A DNA stretch of 64,000 nucleotides from positions 363,366 to 427,365 of the forward strand of contig NMRA01000317.1 in NCBI GenBank assembly GCA_002633005.1, given 5' to 3'. Origin of the DNA: Phoronis australis. Taxonomy: Eukaryota > Phoronida > Phoronidae. Below the pieces are notes generated by a model. The model saw nothing but the letters and a program-made list of their open reading frames with translations. It did no database searches and was not told where the DNA came from. A program made the translations under genes and the position numbers. Below are positions 52,309 through 64,000 of this stretch, one piece after another (position 1 is the first letter of the stretch; each line of letters starts with the position of its first letter).

Positions 52309-55300
52309 AGAGAGGGTGGAGATGTCTGACTTATCAGACTCATAATGCTTTTCAGTAAGTGATTTACCTATTGAACATGTTTCCACAGTAACATACAACA
52401 GTATAACAGCAATTTGACTTGGAGCCATAAAAACACTGCGGCGCGTTATTGGTCATAGATGCCCTGAGAAATTGGGAAACCAATTTTTGACGCCGTTTTA
52501 GAAACCCTGGATGAACACCCTGGTAGATACAGGGTCAGCACTTAGCGAGTGAATAGTGACTCAGTTATGGATACCGCAAGTCACTGAATAAGTCACGGAA
52601 TCAGTCAGCAAGTACACAGATAGAGGCTCACGAGTCCATCAGTTTGATTGTGATATTCCCCATCTAATCAACAAATTGTAGCTAAATATCCTAAACATGC
52701 TTTTTTCAAAATATTAATATTTTTTTCAGTTGTGTTGCTTCACTACTTCTATGTAGATAGCCTAATCAATAGACGCAATACATCGCCTGTAAATGGAGAC
52801 ACTGTAATGAAGCTGCTCAACGGATTGATGTTACAGTTTCCTGTGACAAATAGATGGAATAATTATACACTACCAAAACTGCGACGTTGATTTCAAAACA
52901 TAACGCCAGACAGACATGCAGTCCAGTCATGCCTCTTGTTACTTAGTGAAATGAAATTTTTCCAAGTATATTGCTTTGTCATAATTCTTTTGTTCGTTTT
53001 TTTTGTTTGAAGGCTACAAATTGCAATTCACATGAGATCAACCTGAAATTTACACCTAACATGTTGAATTGCATGAAGCCTACCGTTTTTGGTTAAAATC
53101 GGACGCGAGATGGTGCTGTGGTGAGCATTTTTCAACTTTTTGGTTTGCAGAACCATAGCTCCACAATTTTTTGGTGGGATTTTTCTTCTATGGATAGATC
53201 ATTCCAAGCGTTATCACAAATGTGTCATTTGTTTTTATCTAGGTCTTACTGGTCTCCAGTTATTTGAGATTTTCCAAGCACTGGTCTCCGATTAACTGAG
53301 TTTTTGTGTCGTAACTTCGGTGTCCCTTGACAGATCTGTTTGAAATTTGATACATGGGTGGATCTTTTGGGCACTATCAGCATCGTGAAACATGTTTCTT
53401 GTTATGGCTTAGCGTCCTTTCTCAGACGACTGTTCTTTTGTTGAAAAGTAATTTATAGCTGCACTTTGTTAGCCTGTCATATTTGAGATAAAATTTTAAC
53501 TTTTCGTCTAATCAACATGAAATTTATGTACAGTATTAACTTAGTTACTAGCCTGAGGGCTTTGTTCTTGGGTGAAATCGGATGTAAGATGGCACTGTCA
53601 TTTTTCGAATTGTGTTTGCGGGACTTTAGCTCCGCCATCACTTGACCGAATCTTTTTACATTTGGTATGTAAATAGATCTCCTTACGAGCTATCTGATAT
53701 GGTGGTGTGCACATAATAAGCCTCCGGGTCATGGTTGTTGCATAAATACAGAGCTTTGGAAAAAAGTGGGTAAAAAACTAGACAGCTAAATTTGAAATGA
53801 ATTTAATAGCATTAAAAGTACACCAATCCTTGAGTAAAGCAAGTAGATTATGACTCGCTAAAAATATTGTTGTACTGTTATTTTGCTGATTTTGAGAGCA
53901 AACACATTCGTCAGTTTTCAGAGCCATGAAATAGAGCATCACCTATTGGCCAACTTCTTTTTTCGTCGATTCTTCAATCAACTGTTCTTCTTCCAAACAC
54001 ACAATGTTGCCTATGAATTACCGAAATTGGTTTTAATATGTTGCACAATTTTAGTGCTTTATAACCAGCAAACCAAATTTCTGAGCAAATTTTGCTCCAT
54101 CAAAGCTCTCATAATCTCCCGCAAAAATTAGGAAATGACGCACGACACGAGCGTATTTTTACCAAGTCGACCAGCTTTTTATAGGTTAAGGAGCAACCTA
54201 CTGGATGGCACTGTTACATGCCTACAACATATAGTGCACGTCAACAAATGGAAACATCTGTCCGTTTTCCTAAAGGAGACTGGAAGACTTAAAAACTTTC
54301 TTCACAAGGAGCCATAATTGGGGTCTCGTGCTTTTGCTCCGGTGTTTTGTGCAATGGGTCCAACCATGAGCCTGCGCACGTCTGGTGCACCGCAAATGAC
54401 ATCGGACCACCTGCACTGTTTTTTTTTTGTTTTTTTTAAGTCGACCACAAATTTTTCTAAGCAACAAAAGCTTGAGAATGATGCAAGAAAATGTTTATTA
54501 AATGTTTTAACCTGAATGGATGTAACGGGCAACATTGCCGGTTGAGTCCCAGACATGCATGCACATGTTCAGTTGTTAGTTCTACATCTTGACACAAGTT
54601 TCACAACGAGGTGACGAGCAAAATTAGCGACGAGATGGTGCGACAGTTTGAAGACAGTACAAAATTTACATGCATCCATTCACAGCTGTATGTTGCCGCT
54701 AATCTTTATAAAGCTTGCGCCAGGGAATATGACGTCTTATCTATGCGCGCACCCAGCCTTTAATATGGGGGGGGGCTCGAATTTCCGAGGATGTGGATCT
54801 TTTACCTACAAAAAAGCCGAAGGACTAAAAAAAAAACGGGGTACCACACCCAGAGCTGTGAATTGTGCGTTTGCGCCTTTCTAGTGGACTTTTTGTCTCA
54901 TTTTCTCGGACTTTTTGTTGACCCGAGGCGTACCTTTTGGTCCACTTCGCCAAATGGGGGGCTCGTTCGAGCCCCTCGAGCCGGCGAGCTCCCCTGGGTG
55001 CGCGCATGATATCCCCTGGCATGAGTTGAGTAAAAATGGCCAGTGCCAATTTGGGCAACTGAACAAAGGGCTTCTGAAAAAAATGTTTGATTGTGGCCGT
55101 GGGAGTATTTGTTCGAGCTGGGAAGAGTTAAAAACATCAACGGCTTCCTAAGGTGTTCCTCTTGGCGCAAAAGGTATTTACACCAACATCACTTAGATGG
55201 TTTTTTCAGTGTTAGGCATGATTCGCTTAACAGGTTTCAGCGGATGAAGGGCCTATGACGACTATATGTCATGGGATGGCCACCATCTCTATGAGTATGT

Positions 55301-55356
55301 ACCGTTTTCCTGAATACTGGTGCCAGTTGAGATGGTAAGTACTGTCTACCAGGCTG
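52309..55356. other. Upstream flank with old repeats, no gene seen
   Basis: An imperfect tandem duplication of period 474 (starts ATCAAC.TGAAATTTA at 53037 and 53511), a 15-mer CAATACATCGCCTGT (52776) shared with 62045, and a GC-rich segment near 54.94-55.01 kb that recurs inverted at 58.82-58.91 kb. Confidence 0.55.
54930..55012 (-). repeat. GC-rich repeat copy A
   Basis: The minus strand shares GGCTCGAACGAGCCCCCCAT with 58818-58912 (+) and a conserved conceptual RGSNEPP.W frame, unlike the AT-rich surroundings. Confidence 0.6.
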
Positions 55357-55362
55357 GTTAGG

Positions 55363-56165
55363 TATGGGCAGCGAAAAGGTTCAAAATAGACAACACTGCC
55401 AAATTTAAAAGTTACTTTTTAAACAGACAGGTTATTTGGTTCAGTTTTGGCAAACAGACAGGTTATTTGGTTAAATTTTGACAAACAGACAGGTTATTTG
55501 GTTTATTTTCGACAAACAGACAGGTTATTTAGAGAACGAACAAGTCACTTCTATCAAACAGACAGGTTAGTCAAGTCGAATGAACATGTTGGTCTTGCCA
55601 AACAGACGTAGTAGTCGTACAGACAGGACAGAGGGCGCTGTCTCAACTCTAAAAATAGTTGACGTCATGAAGTCATGAGCCCCGCAATGAGCACAGAAAT
55701 TCCAAAAAGTTGTTTTGGTGCTGGTCTGTTGCAGTGAAGAATTTCTTTCATAGGACTGTTCTCAATTTGTCATCGACCATTCTTAAATAAATTTATGGAA
55801 TCGTGATGCGTTTGCTTGTTTAAACCAAGCTGCCAAATGGTAGATTGAACTGTTTCACGACCACGCATGTAAACAGGTATTCAAAGCTAGGTTCGGCCAC
55901 CCCGCCAATTAATCGTTATTCCATAATTTGAGGTCAAACTGTTAATATTATGACATGCAATCATGTGTGATCAGGTTTGTTACTTTGTTATTGCATATTG
56001 GGTTAGCCTCATCTGCAAAGTTGACTTGTCTGTTTGGAAAACCATAGCATTCTTGACCTGTTTATTTGACGAATCACTTGTCTTTTTAGCAAACCACTTG
56101 TCTGTTTGTCAAACCACTTGTTTATTTGGCACTGGTGTCTATTTTGAACCTTTTCGCTGCCCATA
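55363..56165. mobile_element. Inverted-repeat element, 803 bp, with 6-bp target duplication
   Basis: 42-base ends beginning TATGGGCAGCGAAAAGGTTC match inverted with two mismatches. GTTAGG flanks both ends exactly (55357-55362, 56166-56171). Just inside, units of about 31 bp carrying AACAGACAGGTTATTTGGTT repeat about five times on the left and, inverted and diverged, on the right. No transposase frame. Confidence 0.85.
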
Positions 56166-56500
56166 GTTAGGGTTAGCCATTAGCAGTCGACAAAAGTCGG
56201 ATATAGCCGTCCCTGATTCAAAGAGCCAGTTTCATAAACTGATAAACGGGTGTATTACTAGTAGCCGACAATCCCCCCAACCACGCCACGGCCACATGTT
56301 GCAGAGTGCACTATCAATGCTCAGCAGTTACGTAAAGGCCTGAATTTTTTGAGAAGGAAATTTTCAAAATATGCGCCGTGACTACCAAAAGTAGTTCCAT
56401 TCATGACATCTTGACACACCTCATAACACAACGAACAAAGATGACGGCTTAGAAATGAAGCACATAAAAATAAATCGTACCGTTTTCGTTCAGATCCTGG

Positions 56501-56515
56501 GCGCCGCCATATTTG
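56501..56515 (-). promoter_or_regulatory. YY1-like motif, candidate upstream promoter site
   Basis: The minus strand reads CAAATATGGCGGCGC, close to the YY1 element AAGATGGCGGC often placed just downstream of metazoan start sites. Orientation fits IBTK, whose 5' exon is missing. This is only circumstantial. Confidence 0.25.
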
Positions 56516-58115
56516 TTTCGTGGACACGAATCTTTAGCGTAAAGAACTAAAACGTGTTAAATATTTAAAATGAAAATAAATGACAATAATTTCATTAAGA
56601 TTTACATGATTGGAAAAATATGACATCGTGTACCCATAAACTCATTAAATTTTGTTTGTAGTAGAATTTAGGTTATTGCAAGGTTTGAGAGTATATGTAA
56701 CCCGAATTTTAGCCTGGAGTGCCCGGTTGCATGAAACACTCCCAAATAGGGACTCGACTAAGTTCCCTAAGTCTACCGCGTATTTGTGGGCTCGTGAAAA
56801 CACCTGTTGTCTTTTCTTATGCTGTACTTAGTCAACTTTTGTCTTTGATGCAAATCGAGGGTGAAGTACATTGAATTCTCAATATTTGCATTGAATGGGA
56901 TGTTAGTGCACTGACATCCCTAATTGCAGTTAGGAAGTAAATCCATAGTTGATTGAATTAAGGGCTCAGTTTTTAGCTATCTTATTAGAAACCGTCATTT
57001 AGTTAAAGAGAAGACCATAATAAAAATAAAATAATAGAAAAAATATTACACCTGTGAGTAAAGAACAAAACAAATACCCCAAAAGGCTTAGGGACCTTAC
57101 TAAGTTGCCGGGACTAGTGACAGTGGACTAGGCGGCCAGGTCACAAGATGTGAGAATGAATGTTGACCAATAAAAATTTTAAACATCGATGAATTTTGAC
57201 AGCTTTATTTTAATTATCTTGTTTGTTTGACATTTAAGTCAGTGCTGTAGTGGTAAAATTAGAGGTAAGTAGGCCCCCAAACTTGAAGCCCACCGTATCA
57301 CACTGAGCACTGAACGTAACTTAGGGTGTGTATGCGCAGTTAAAATCAGCCTTAGGCCTACAGTAATTTGCCTGGTCGGAAAGAGTAAAACCGTCAGATC
57401 CCATTATATTTTATAAAACATTTTAAGCATATTAAACTGAACATATGATTGCCTTAATTTTCCATTAAGTGTTGATTTATTTCTCTGTAAAATTTACGGT
57501 AGCGAGATGGCATGAAAATATTATTTATGATGAGGCCAAGGTGACCTTCAAAAATGCTGTGATACAGAAAGGTCACGAAGAGTCTTCAGCGATTTTAGCC
57601 CGACGTTAAGAGATAGATTATTAGAACCAATTTAAGATTACTTCTTTATAGTTCATAGTTTTGATTTTGATTTCGAGACTATGATTTTTATTGAAAAGTT
57701 AAAAAAGCCACAAGAAATATATGTGTTGTGAGTTCTCTCTACACAAGTCTCACTATACTACCATATACCTATTGATGTAATAAATAACGACTCATCCATT
57801 CACTTAACACTTTTTATATTTAATCAAGCCGTAACAAGAAAAAATAGCCAATAAAACACGCTCATTCGATACGAGTATTCGTGATAACTAAAAAATGTGA
57901 TGATTTTCAAAGTTAGTTGCAGCTCCGTAAAAGAAAAAAGTTATTTTATCACTTTACTGCACGGTGGACCTATTACTGGGCTGCCCCAGAGAACAATACG
58001 CGTGTATTGTACTCGCTGGTGTTGCTTTACGTAACAAATGACTTCATGGGCGAAGGAAGATTAGCAAACGCTATTGTGAAGTTGAGAATTTAAAAATGTA
58101 CACGATTAAAGTTCA

Positions 58116-58129
58116 GGGGGGGGGGGGGG
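58116..58129 (+). repeat. G14 homopolymer
   Basis: Uninterrupted run of 14 G, liable to length error in sequencing. Confidence 0.9.
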
Positions 58130-58817
58130 TCAGGTGGAGGTTGCCGCGCTTGGTCGTTATCATTATGTTGCGGCTAATCGTGGACATGTACTTTTGAGTG
58201 TGTTCATGCGTTGGGCCACTTAAGTTGGTAATGGGTTTCGTATGCTATGCACCTTAATGACATCATTTAACTTGTGACATCTTAACTCACCGACGCAAGT
58301 TCATAAGTTAAATAACGACCTCAGCAGAACAAGTATCTGGGCTCTATAACAAGGACATTGAAAGATAATTTATTGTATTCCCCGTAATTATTTTAAATCA
58401 ATGCGAAAGAGGACGAAAGTACTGTCGCAGAACATGTTTTGAAACGCAGATACCTCTATGTCGTAACTGAGAAGTTGGTCTATACTGTACAGAAACGCGC
58501 GTATTTAGGCCCATGCACCTGTATGTGAAACTAAGCCTACATTGTTATGTGAATTAGGTCTATGTGCCTATATGTGAAAGACTTGAGTAAAACCAGAGAT
58601 TTAAAAATAAAATGTGACTGAACTCTCGACTTGTTCATTTCAAAATGTCAGACAGTGCCATGCATTCAATTTAACACTTCCTAAAAATGAAAAATGTTTA
58701 AGACTTTGTAAGAAGTACTATGCGTTATTCACTGATCTCTATATCGCTAATAAGAAAAGTTTTTAAAATGTTCCACTTGTGCACGAGAACTTTTATTTAG
58801 TGATAATTCATAAAATT

Positions 58818-58912
58818 CATGCGCCCACCCCGGAGGGGGAGGGCTCGGGGCTCGAACGAGCCCCCCATGTGGCAAAGAGGGCAAAAAGGTCCGCCTCAGA
58901 GAAACTACAACT
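58818..58912 (+). repeat. GC-rich repeat copy B
   Basis: Inverted partner of 54930-55012. An ATG-started frame (58819-59019) reads RGSNEPPMWQRG, matching the same frame in copy A, so the family may once have been coding. Confidence 0.6.
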
Positions 58913-58990
58913 CCAGCAAAAGTAAAAAACGAGACGTTGACTTGGCGGGGTTATTGGATTTTGAATTTAGTGACTTAATTTGTGGCGCTG

Positions 58991-61900
58991 CACCTGGAAT
59001 AACGAATAACAGCTTATAGAACACCAGAATCTTAGCTCAATTAAGTCAAAAATTTGGAACAGGAACATTGCAAACTACCATAGCCGTAGCTAGACAATCG
59101 GCATAATAGACACACCTAAAAAGCGAATTAACGCGTTCTCTCAAGCAGCCCTAAATAGCGCGATAACGTGAAAAGTTCATACGTGTTAACCACTGACAGG
59201 CTCAGAATTGCATATATGGGCCTAAAACGCGCATTTTTATGCATATGGATGGCCATTGAACGAGATGATGTGGATAGTCGAACAAATGACATTGAATGTT
59301 AATATTCAAACGTTACATATTAACATACATGTAGATACAACTGAAGAAAACTGCCAAAGTACATTTTTTCGTTTTACGTAATTGTCTTAAGTGGTATATG
59401 CGTGTCATGTTGAATTTAACGGGGACAACCGTACAAGACAAAACAGCACATTCGACTGTTCAGTATCAAGAATCACTTTAAAATCAATTAATCAGTTCAT
59501 TTCAAAATGTTTAGGTATAAGTAAATAAGACATTTCATTTAAATGCTACTTTTGAAGATGCCATGATTCATTGGAAAATAAGGGAATTCAATACTTAATC
59601 TAAAACGAAATGTTTTCCCAACTGAGGCCTCAATATGGTCAATATGAACATTTTGAAATGAGCTCATTAACTACAACTAATGACTTGTTTTTCTCCCTGT
59701 TATAGTATTTGGTTTCGACCATCGAAATGGAATTAGAGATCACATGACATTGAGTTAAAGCAACCCAATTATGGAAGTTAAGCCCCAGAAGTATCATTAC
59801 TGGCTACGGCGTTACATTCCGTTTCCCTATTACATGTATCAGATTGTCTTTAACTGATCTTCTTCGAGGCTATACCGGTTTTCATTTGTGAGCAAGTATG
59901 CAAACACTTTGGAGCTAGAAAGTTGAAAATCCATCCAACTAGGGGAGCCAAGACGTAGTCAGGTTACCGGAAGAACACGGCTCACGTACTCTCGGACTTG
60001 TAAAACACGGCTTACGTACCTATAATAAACGCGGATCACTGACTCGCATGATAAAAAATATACGTGGGCGACTCTGAGTCTGTGAGCAGCGTTACAAGTG
60101 CCGGAACCGTATGTGCGGTGCGCATGAGCCGTGCTTTTTTGGGCTCGTAAGCTATTTTGTGAGTGCACGAGAGTGTTAGTGCCAGTGAACTGGATTCACA
60201 TGTCTATTAATTGTGTTCATGAGTGCGTGAGCCGAGTAGTCTAATCATAAATGTATCGAATAAAAAAAAACATGTTGTGTGCATCAGCGCTTTGATCCAA
60301 TGACAAGTGTACTTTTCTAGGTAACATGAATTTATACTTAACGAAATCGCAACAGAATGGCACAGTGTCTCGAAATATTTCCTTGACTAACAGGGTCCAG
60401 TTCAGTAACGCAAGTGTCTCCCTAGAAAAGTAAGATCTCGCCAGATTCCGAGAGATATTGCCGTGTAATTTCAATGAGAGCACGAGATTTTGGCTAGATT
60501 TTTCTCCCCGCGAGACACTTATTGAACTCGACCCAGTACTTTCATTAGTTATTTTTAAAAATGTAGGTATAAACAGTATAAGATTATGTTCCTATAGCCG
60601 ATATGATTTTTTAAAAATATATATGTCAAAAATTCGTGAGCTTTTCGAAAACATCGGATGTATTTTAAAACATTCTGTTAAAAGACAGTATGCCTCAGGA
60701 GACTGCGAAAGGAACAACGCACTTCCTGTTTAGAACAGATGGAAGAAAGCGGAACACATGTCATTTCCGTTTCATTACCATCGAAAGCTGAAAACTTCCG
60801 TCTTGTAAATATAACTGCGCTACAGTTGTCTGCGCAAAATTTAAAGTGCAGGTGGAGTGGATGAAGTACCTCGTCACAGCCACTTTGTATATACTTGCTG
60901 TGTAACTGTAACCCTAAATAGAAAACATCTTACCTTTACGTACTTTGTAATTTATTTTTTGTGTGAACGTACGGGAATAAGTACGTCTGCACTCATTTTG
61001 CAACGGGAGACTTTCAAGCAACAAGGTAACTGTTCACATGGGACCGGATATTCATGACTTCTGGAGGAGGCAATTTCACTTTTTGTTAAAACGTACCACG
61101 TCTAACTAATCACATTCGCCGGCCCCACCTGTTCAACTCCCGCTGTTTACTGACAATCTCCCGTTGCTTTGACGTCATATTTGAATACTGTTTAACTGTC
61201 GCGGTAATTGACTAAATTGGGTATAATTAAAAGGACGTAAAGTCAGTGTTCACCTTTGACTAGAGCTGCTAAACTTCCTTCCGTTAAAATTTGTAAAATG
61301 CAATTACACACACAGTATATGAAAGATGCAAATTTTAGTATGTTCGACTGATGGCACACATTCTAAAGGACGGACTGATGAAAACAAAAAGAGGCATGTT
61401 TCGTATTTAGTGTTAGTGAGCCCTTGTTTTTACTATTTTAGATTAATTTGAATTGTTTAGAGTAAGAGCTGGAGATTTGATTACTTTCAACAAACACGTC
61501 TATCACGGAAAATAAATATTTATTAGGAAGAGAGCTACGTGACAAATATTCTACAAAATGCGACGAGCATAAACAAATGCATCATGTCGAGTTCTGCACT
61601 TAGCACGTGCAAAAGTAAATGTTATAGTTTCTCAAGAATTCTGTGGAAATTATAACGAGAGGTGAACAGCAAACACAACCAATATCTGAGTAACAAATTG
61701 TAGGCTCCCCTGATGATCTCCACTATAAATGACAAAGTGAGATCAAACTCAGTAGAGGAGGCGGAAACTGAAATGTTGGTGACCACGGCGATCAATCGGT
61801 TCCTCGTGTAAATGTCAACAACTCGTTGTTTTAAATTGATGAACTAACTTTCTTACCGGTCCAGAATAAAACTTTGGGAAATTCTTTCGTTGTTTGTTTT

Positions 61901-63330
61901 CGCTTCCAGTTTTCCCACAGTGGCCACACAACATTTCATCTTTCGAGCATCACCGTGGTAGTGTCTTTACTATATACGTTCTTTCTTTCCTTTTGTTGAG
62001 GAACTCAGTCAGTGGGAATCTCTCTCTCTCCCTCCCTGTCCAGGCAATACATCGCCTGTGGATACCGTAGAAATACAATCAATAGCCCTGTAATGAAAAT
62101 TCTGAACCGATTCACATTTTGATTAGTAAAACAAAGTATACTAAATAATATATATGGAAACACTTACCGTGAAAAAATAGACTGGATATAAATACACTTT
62201 CAGCTTTTTGTTTTAAATATGCAAATTATAGGTCACCTGACAAATGACGTTGTGACCTTGGCCGTGAGAAAACATGGTTGTCAAATTAATGATCTATTAC
62301 AATTTTGACAGCTTATTCACGGAGGGTCAATGCCCTTGCACCGTTGCTACCATTGGGAAGATCTGGTATAAACCAAGCTCAAATAAAATTCTGAAATCGA
62401 TAACAGCTGGTGCTGATCCTTCAGGGAATCATCTCACCATTGTTCGAATAGCTCTAGATATGATTATTTCTTTTGCGTTCATCAGAAAGGGGCAAAGAAA
62501 AGTTTTATTAATACCTCAATGGCCTGGAAATAGGCCACAGTTAACCAGTCGCCAGATTGACTATCGCACCGCTCACGTGACAATCTAAAACTATTGCCGT
62601 CAATAAGTCTAAGTGACAGGCCGGGAAATTTTGAATTTTTACTCTATGAAGCCGTCATTTGGAATTCAAGGACGCCTACTGGCCAGCAAATTTTACGTCA
62701 GTACTATCAAACTTTTACATTTGAGTTAAAGCCTTTTTGAGTAAAAATGCTTCGAAGCCAGAGATTAGGGACTTTTGGTCACGGGACAAAATGAGGGGAC
62801 AAAAATTCAGACTTCCGTGAAACGTTACTTGGACCATGCGCACCTATAAAATTCATTTATAAAAAATTTCTTACTGTAATAAATCTTAAACGACTGCTTT
62901 AACATTGAAAGGCATTTCAAGGTTGGCTTTAACGAACATCTGGCGTTCCAAAGTGGCTACTTCATATTTCTCTTAATGATTGAATGAACTCCTTAAAATA
63001 GGTCACAAATATATTAATTTCAATTGAGCCAAAATTGAGTCATATATTTGGCCACAGCGCAAAGATTTAAAAGGTCAAATTCCCACATGAGTGAGGGGAC
63101 AAGGATGTAAAAGTTCCACCACTGAGCTTTCGAATGTTTGCCCAGTCTCAAATTTTCCCTTGAAAGCGAACCTCAGTCATAAGGCCAAAATTCTCCAGTT
63201 CGAAAGTCACATGATTTGCCGGATGGCTGAAGACCGTACATGCGCAGAGAACTGTGACTTTTTATGTTGTCCGTGTCTGGTGTTTTTATGTTTTTCTTTT
63301 AGAAAATCAATTTAAAACTAATACTGGACT
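58991..63330. other. Upstream flank, no gene seen
   Basis: Includes a palindrome at about 60.39-60.56 kb, a weak inverted-end segment at about 59.98-60.23 kb (CGGCTCACG.ACTC ends) and a 104-codon unrecognised open frame at 62274-62588 (+). Confidence 0.5.
60390..60560. repeat. Imperfect palindrome
   Basis: Arms share AAGTGTCTC and AGATCTCGCCA/AAATCTAGCCA-like blocks inverted around 60450-60480, with several mismatches and small gaps. Confidence 0.5.
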
Positions 63331-63335
63331 TACAT

Positions 63336-63766
63336 TTAAACTGAGCGACATTGCGTCCTCTTCGCAACGACCTTCACTAGCAACTTCTCAGTGGAGTGGT
63401 GTTCGGCTGATAACGTAATTGGCGTTGAATGAACGACAACGTGCGGCAACAAGTCCTGGAGAGTCTTACGTGGGTGAAACTGAAGAGACTCTAAAAAGCC
63501 GCAATTATGAACCACCATTGCCTTCCCAGTTACGGGGGCACGTACGATTCCGCCGTTTTCAATCACATCAACACATTTGACACCAGTGATGTACGCATTT
63601 TGGATCGCGAGGAAAATTGGTTCAAACGAACGTGCTGAATTCGCTCTTTGAATCGCCCGGGCGGATTAATACTCTCCAGGGCTTGGGCCCGCATGCTCAG
63701 TGTCATCAGCCGAACACCCGCCACCACGGCAGTTGAGGTCGCAACGTCGCTCAGTTTAAAATCGGC
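63336..63766. mobile_element. Palindromic GC-richer element, about 430 bp
   Basis: TTTAAACTGAGCGAC(A/G)TTGCG occurs at about 63338 (+) and inverted ending near 63763. Further inside, GGTGTTCGGCTGAT and CCTGGAGAGT also recur inverted. Two overlapping minus-strand frames here arise from this structure and are not supported as genes. Confidence 0.6.
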
Positions 63767-64000
63767 CCTGTAATATTCTTTACCGAAACAGGGTTCTGTT
63801 TCCACGACCAACATGAACATCGAACACATGGGCGACTCAAGGAAACGCGTTAGAGTTTATTGGGATTGGCCATGATGCCCTAAAATGGGGCCTGTCACTT
63901 GAGTTGCAGGCACATTCGACAACCATTCAAGGTCGATCGTGCTAACATGCTCAAACCCCAAAGTGTTTCGGGTAAGAATTCAACATGTACAGCTATACAG

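Larger units (their letters stand above)
56172..58816. other. Upstream flank, no gene seen
   Basis: The only marked signals are a YY1-like ATGGCGGC site at about 56510 and a run of 14 G at 58116-58129. Confidence 0.5.

Noticed and set aside
62274-62588. 104-codon open frame as a gene
   Set aside because: No recognisable domain, no splice context, and composition like the surrounding AT-rich DNA.
63336-63829. Two overlapping minus-strand frames at the right edge
   Set aside because: The region is a palindrome, the frames differ, and no plausible splice sites join them.

Overview
This is AT-rich, intron-rich nuclear DNA from an animal. Exons of 61-518 nt are separated by GT-AG introns of 173 to about 11,000 nt, and there are no operons or bacterial-style gene packing. 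Many inverted-repeat elements, a Penelope-like retroelement remnant and tRNA-derived repeats fill the non-coding DNA. Together with the protein, which matches vertebrate IBTK along its length but is clearly diverged, this suggests an invertebrate, possibly a marine deuterostome or a mollusc. The species cannot be read from the sequence.

One gene fills most of the window: a complete IBTK orthologue (inhibitor of Bruton tyrosine kinase) on the minus strand. I assembled 23 coding exons by hand, from the ATG at 49223 down to the TGA at 3123. All splice sites are GT-AG and every phase agrees across every junction. The CDS sums to 3,825 nt, giving a protein of 1,274 residues (human IBTK is about 1,350). 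Domain order is ankyrin repeats, RCC1 repeats, BTB1 with a long insert, BTB2 with a helical tail, a low-complexity basic/serine-rich region, and a conserved C-terminal helix encoded partly by an isolated last exon.

Layout, left to right. 1-2560: downstream flank with a possible Pao-like retroelement fragment. 2567-3254: 3' UTR and last exon. 3255-14323: an 11-kb last intron holding several inverted-repeat elements, bracketed by an inverted pair of tandem-repeat arms. 14.3-25.9 kb: dense exons 22-11, with intron 13 holding a tandem array of CTCF-like motifs. 25.9-49.2 kb: exons 10-1 with larger introns carrying foldback elements, minisatellites and dispersed repeats. 49.2-64 kb: upstream flank, with no second gene that I can support. 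It holds a Penelope-like fragment, an 803-bp inverted-repeat element with a clean 6-bp target duplication, other palindromes, and a weak candidate for the upstream promoter.

The most interesting signal is the array in intron 13 (about 22.41-24.02 kb). It carries ten same-orientation motifs resembling the CTCF core, mostly about 136-163 bp apart, inside a repeat bounded by short inverted ends. A degraded relative flanks exon 7. If the sites are occupied, a transposon-like repeat has placed boundary-type sites in clusters inside a conserved housekeeping gene.
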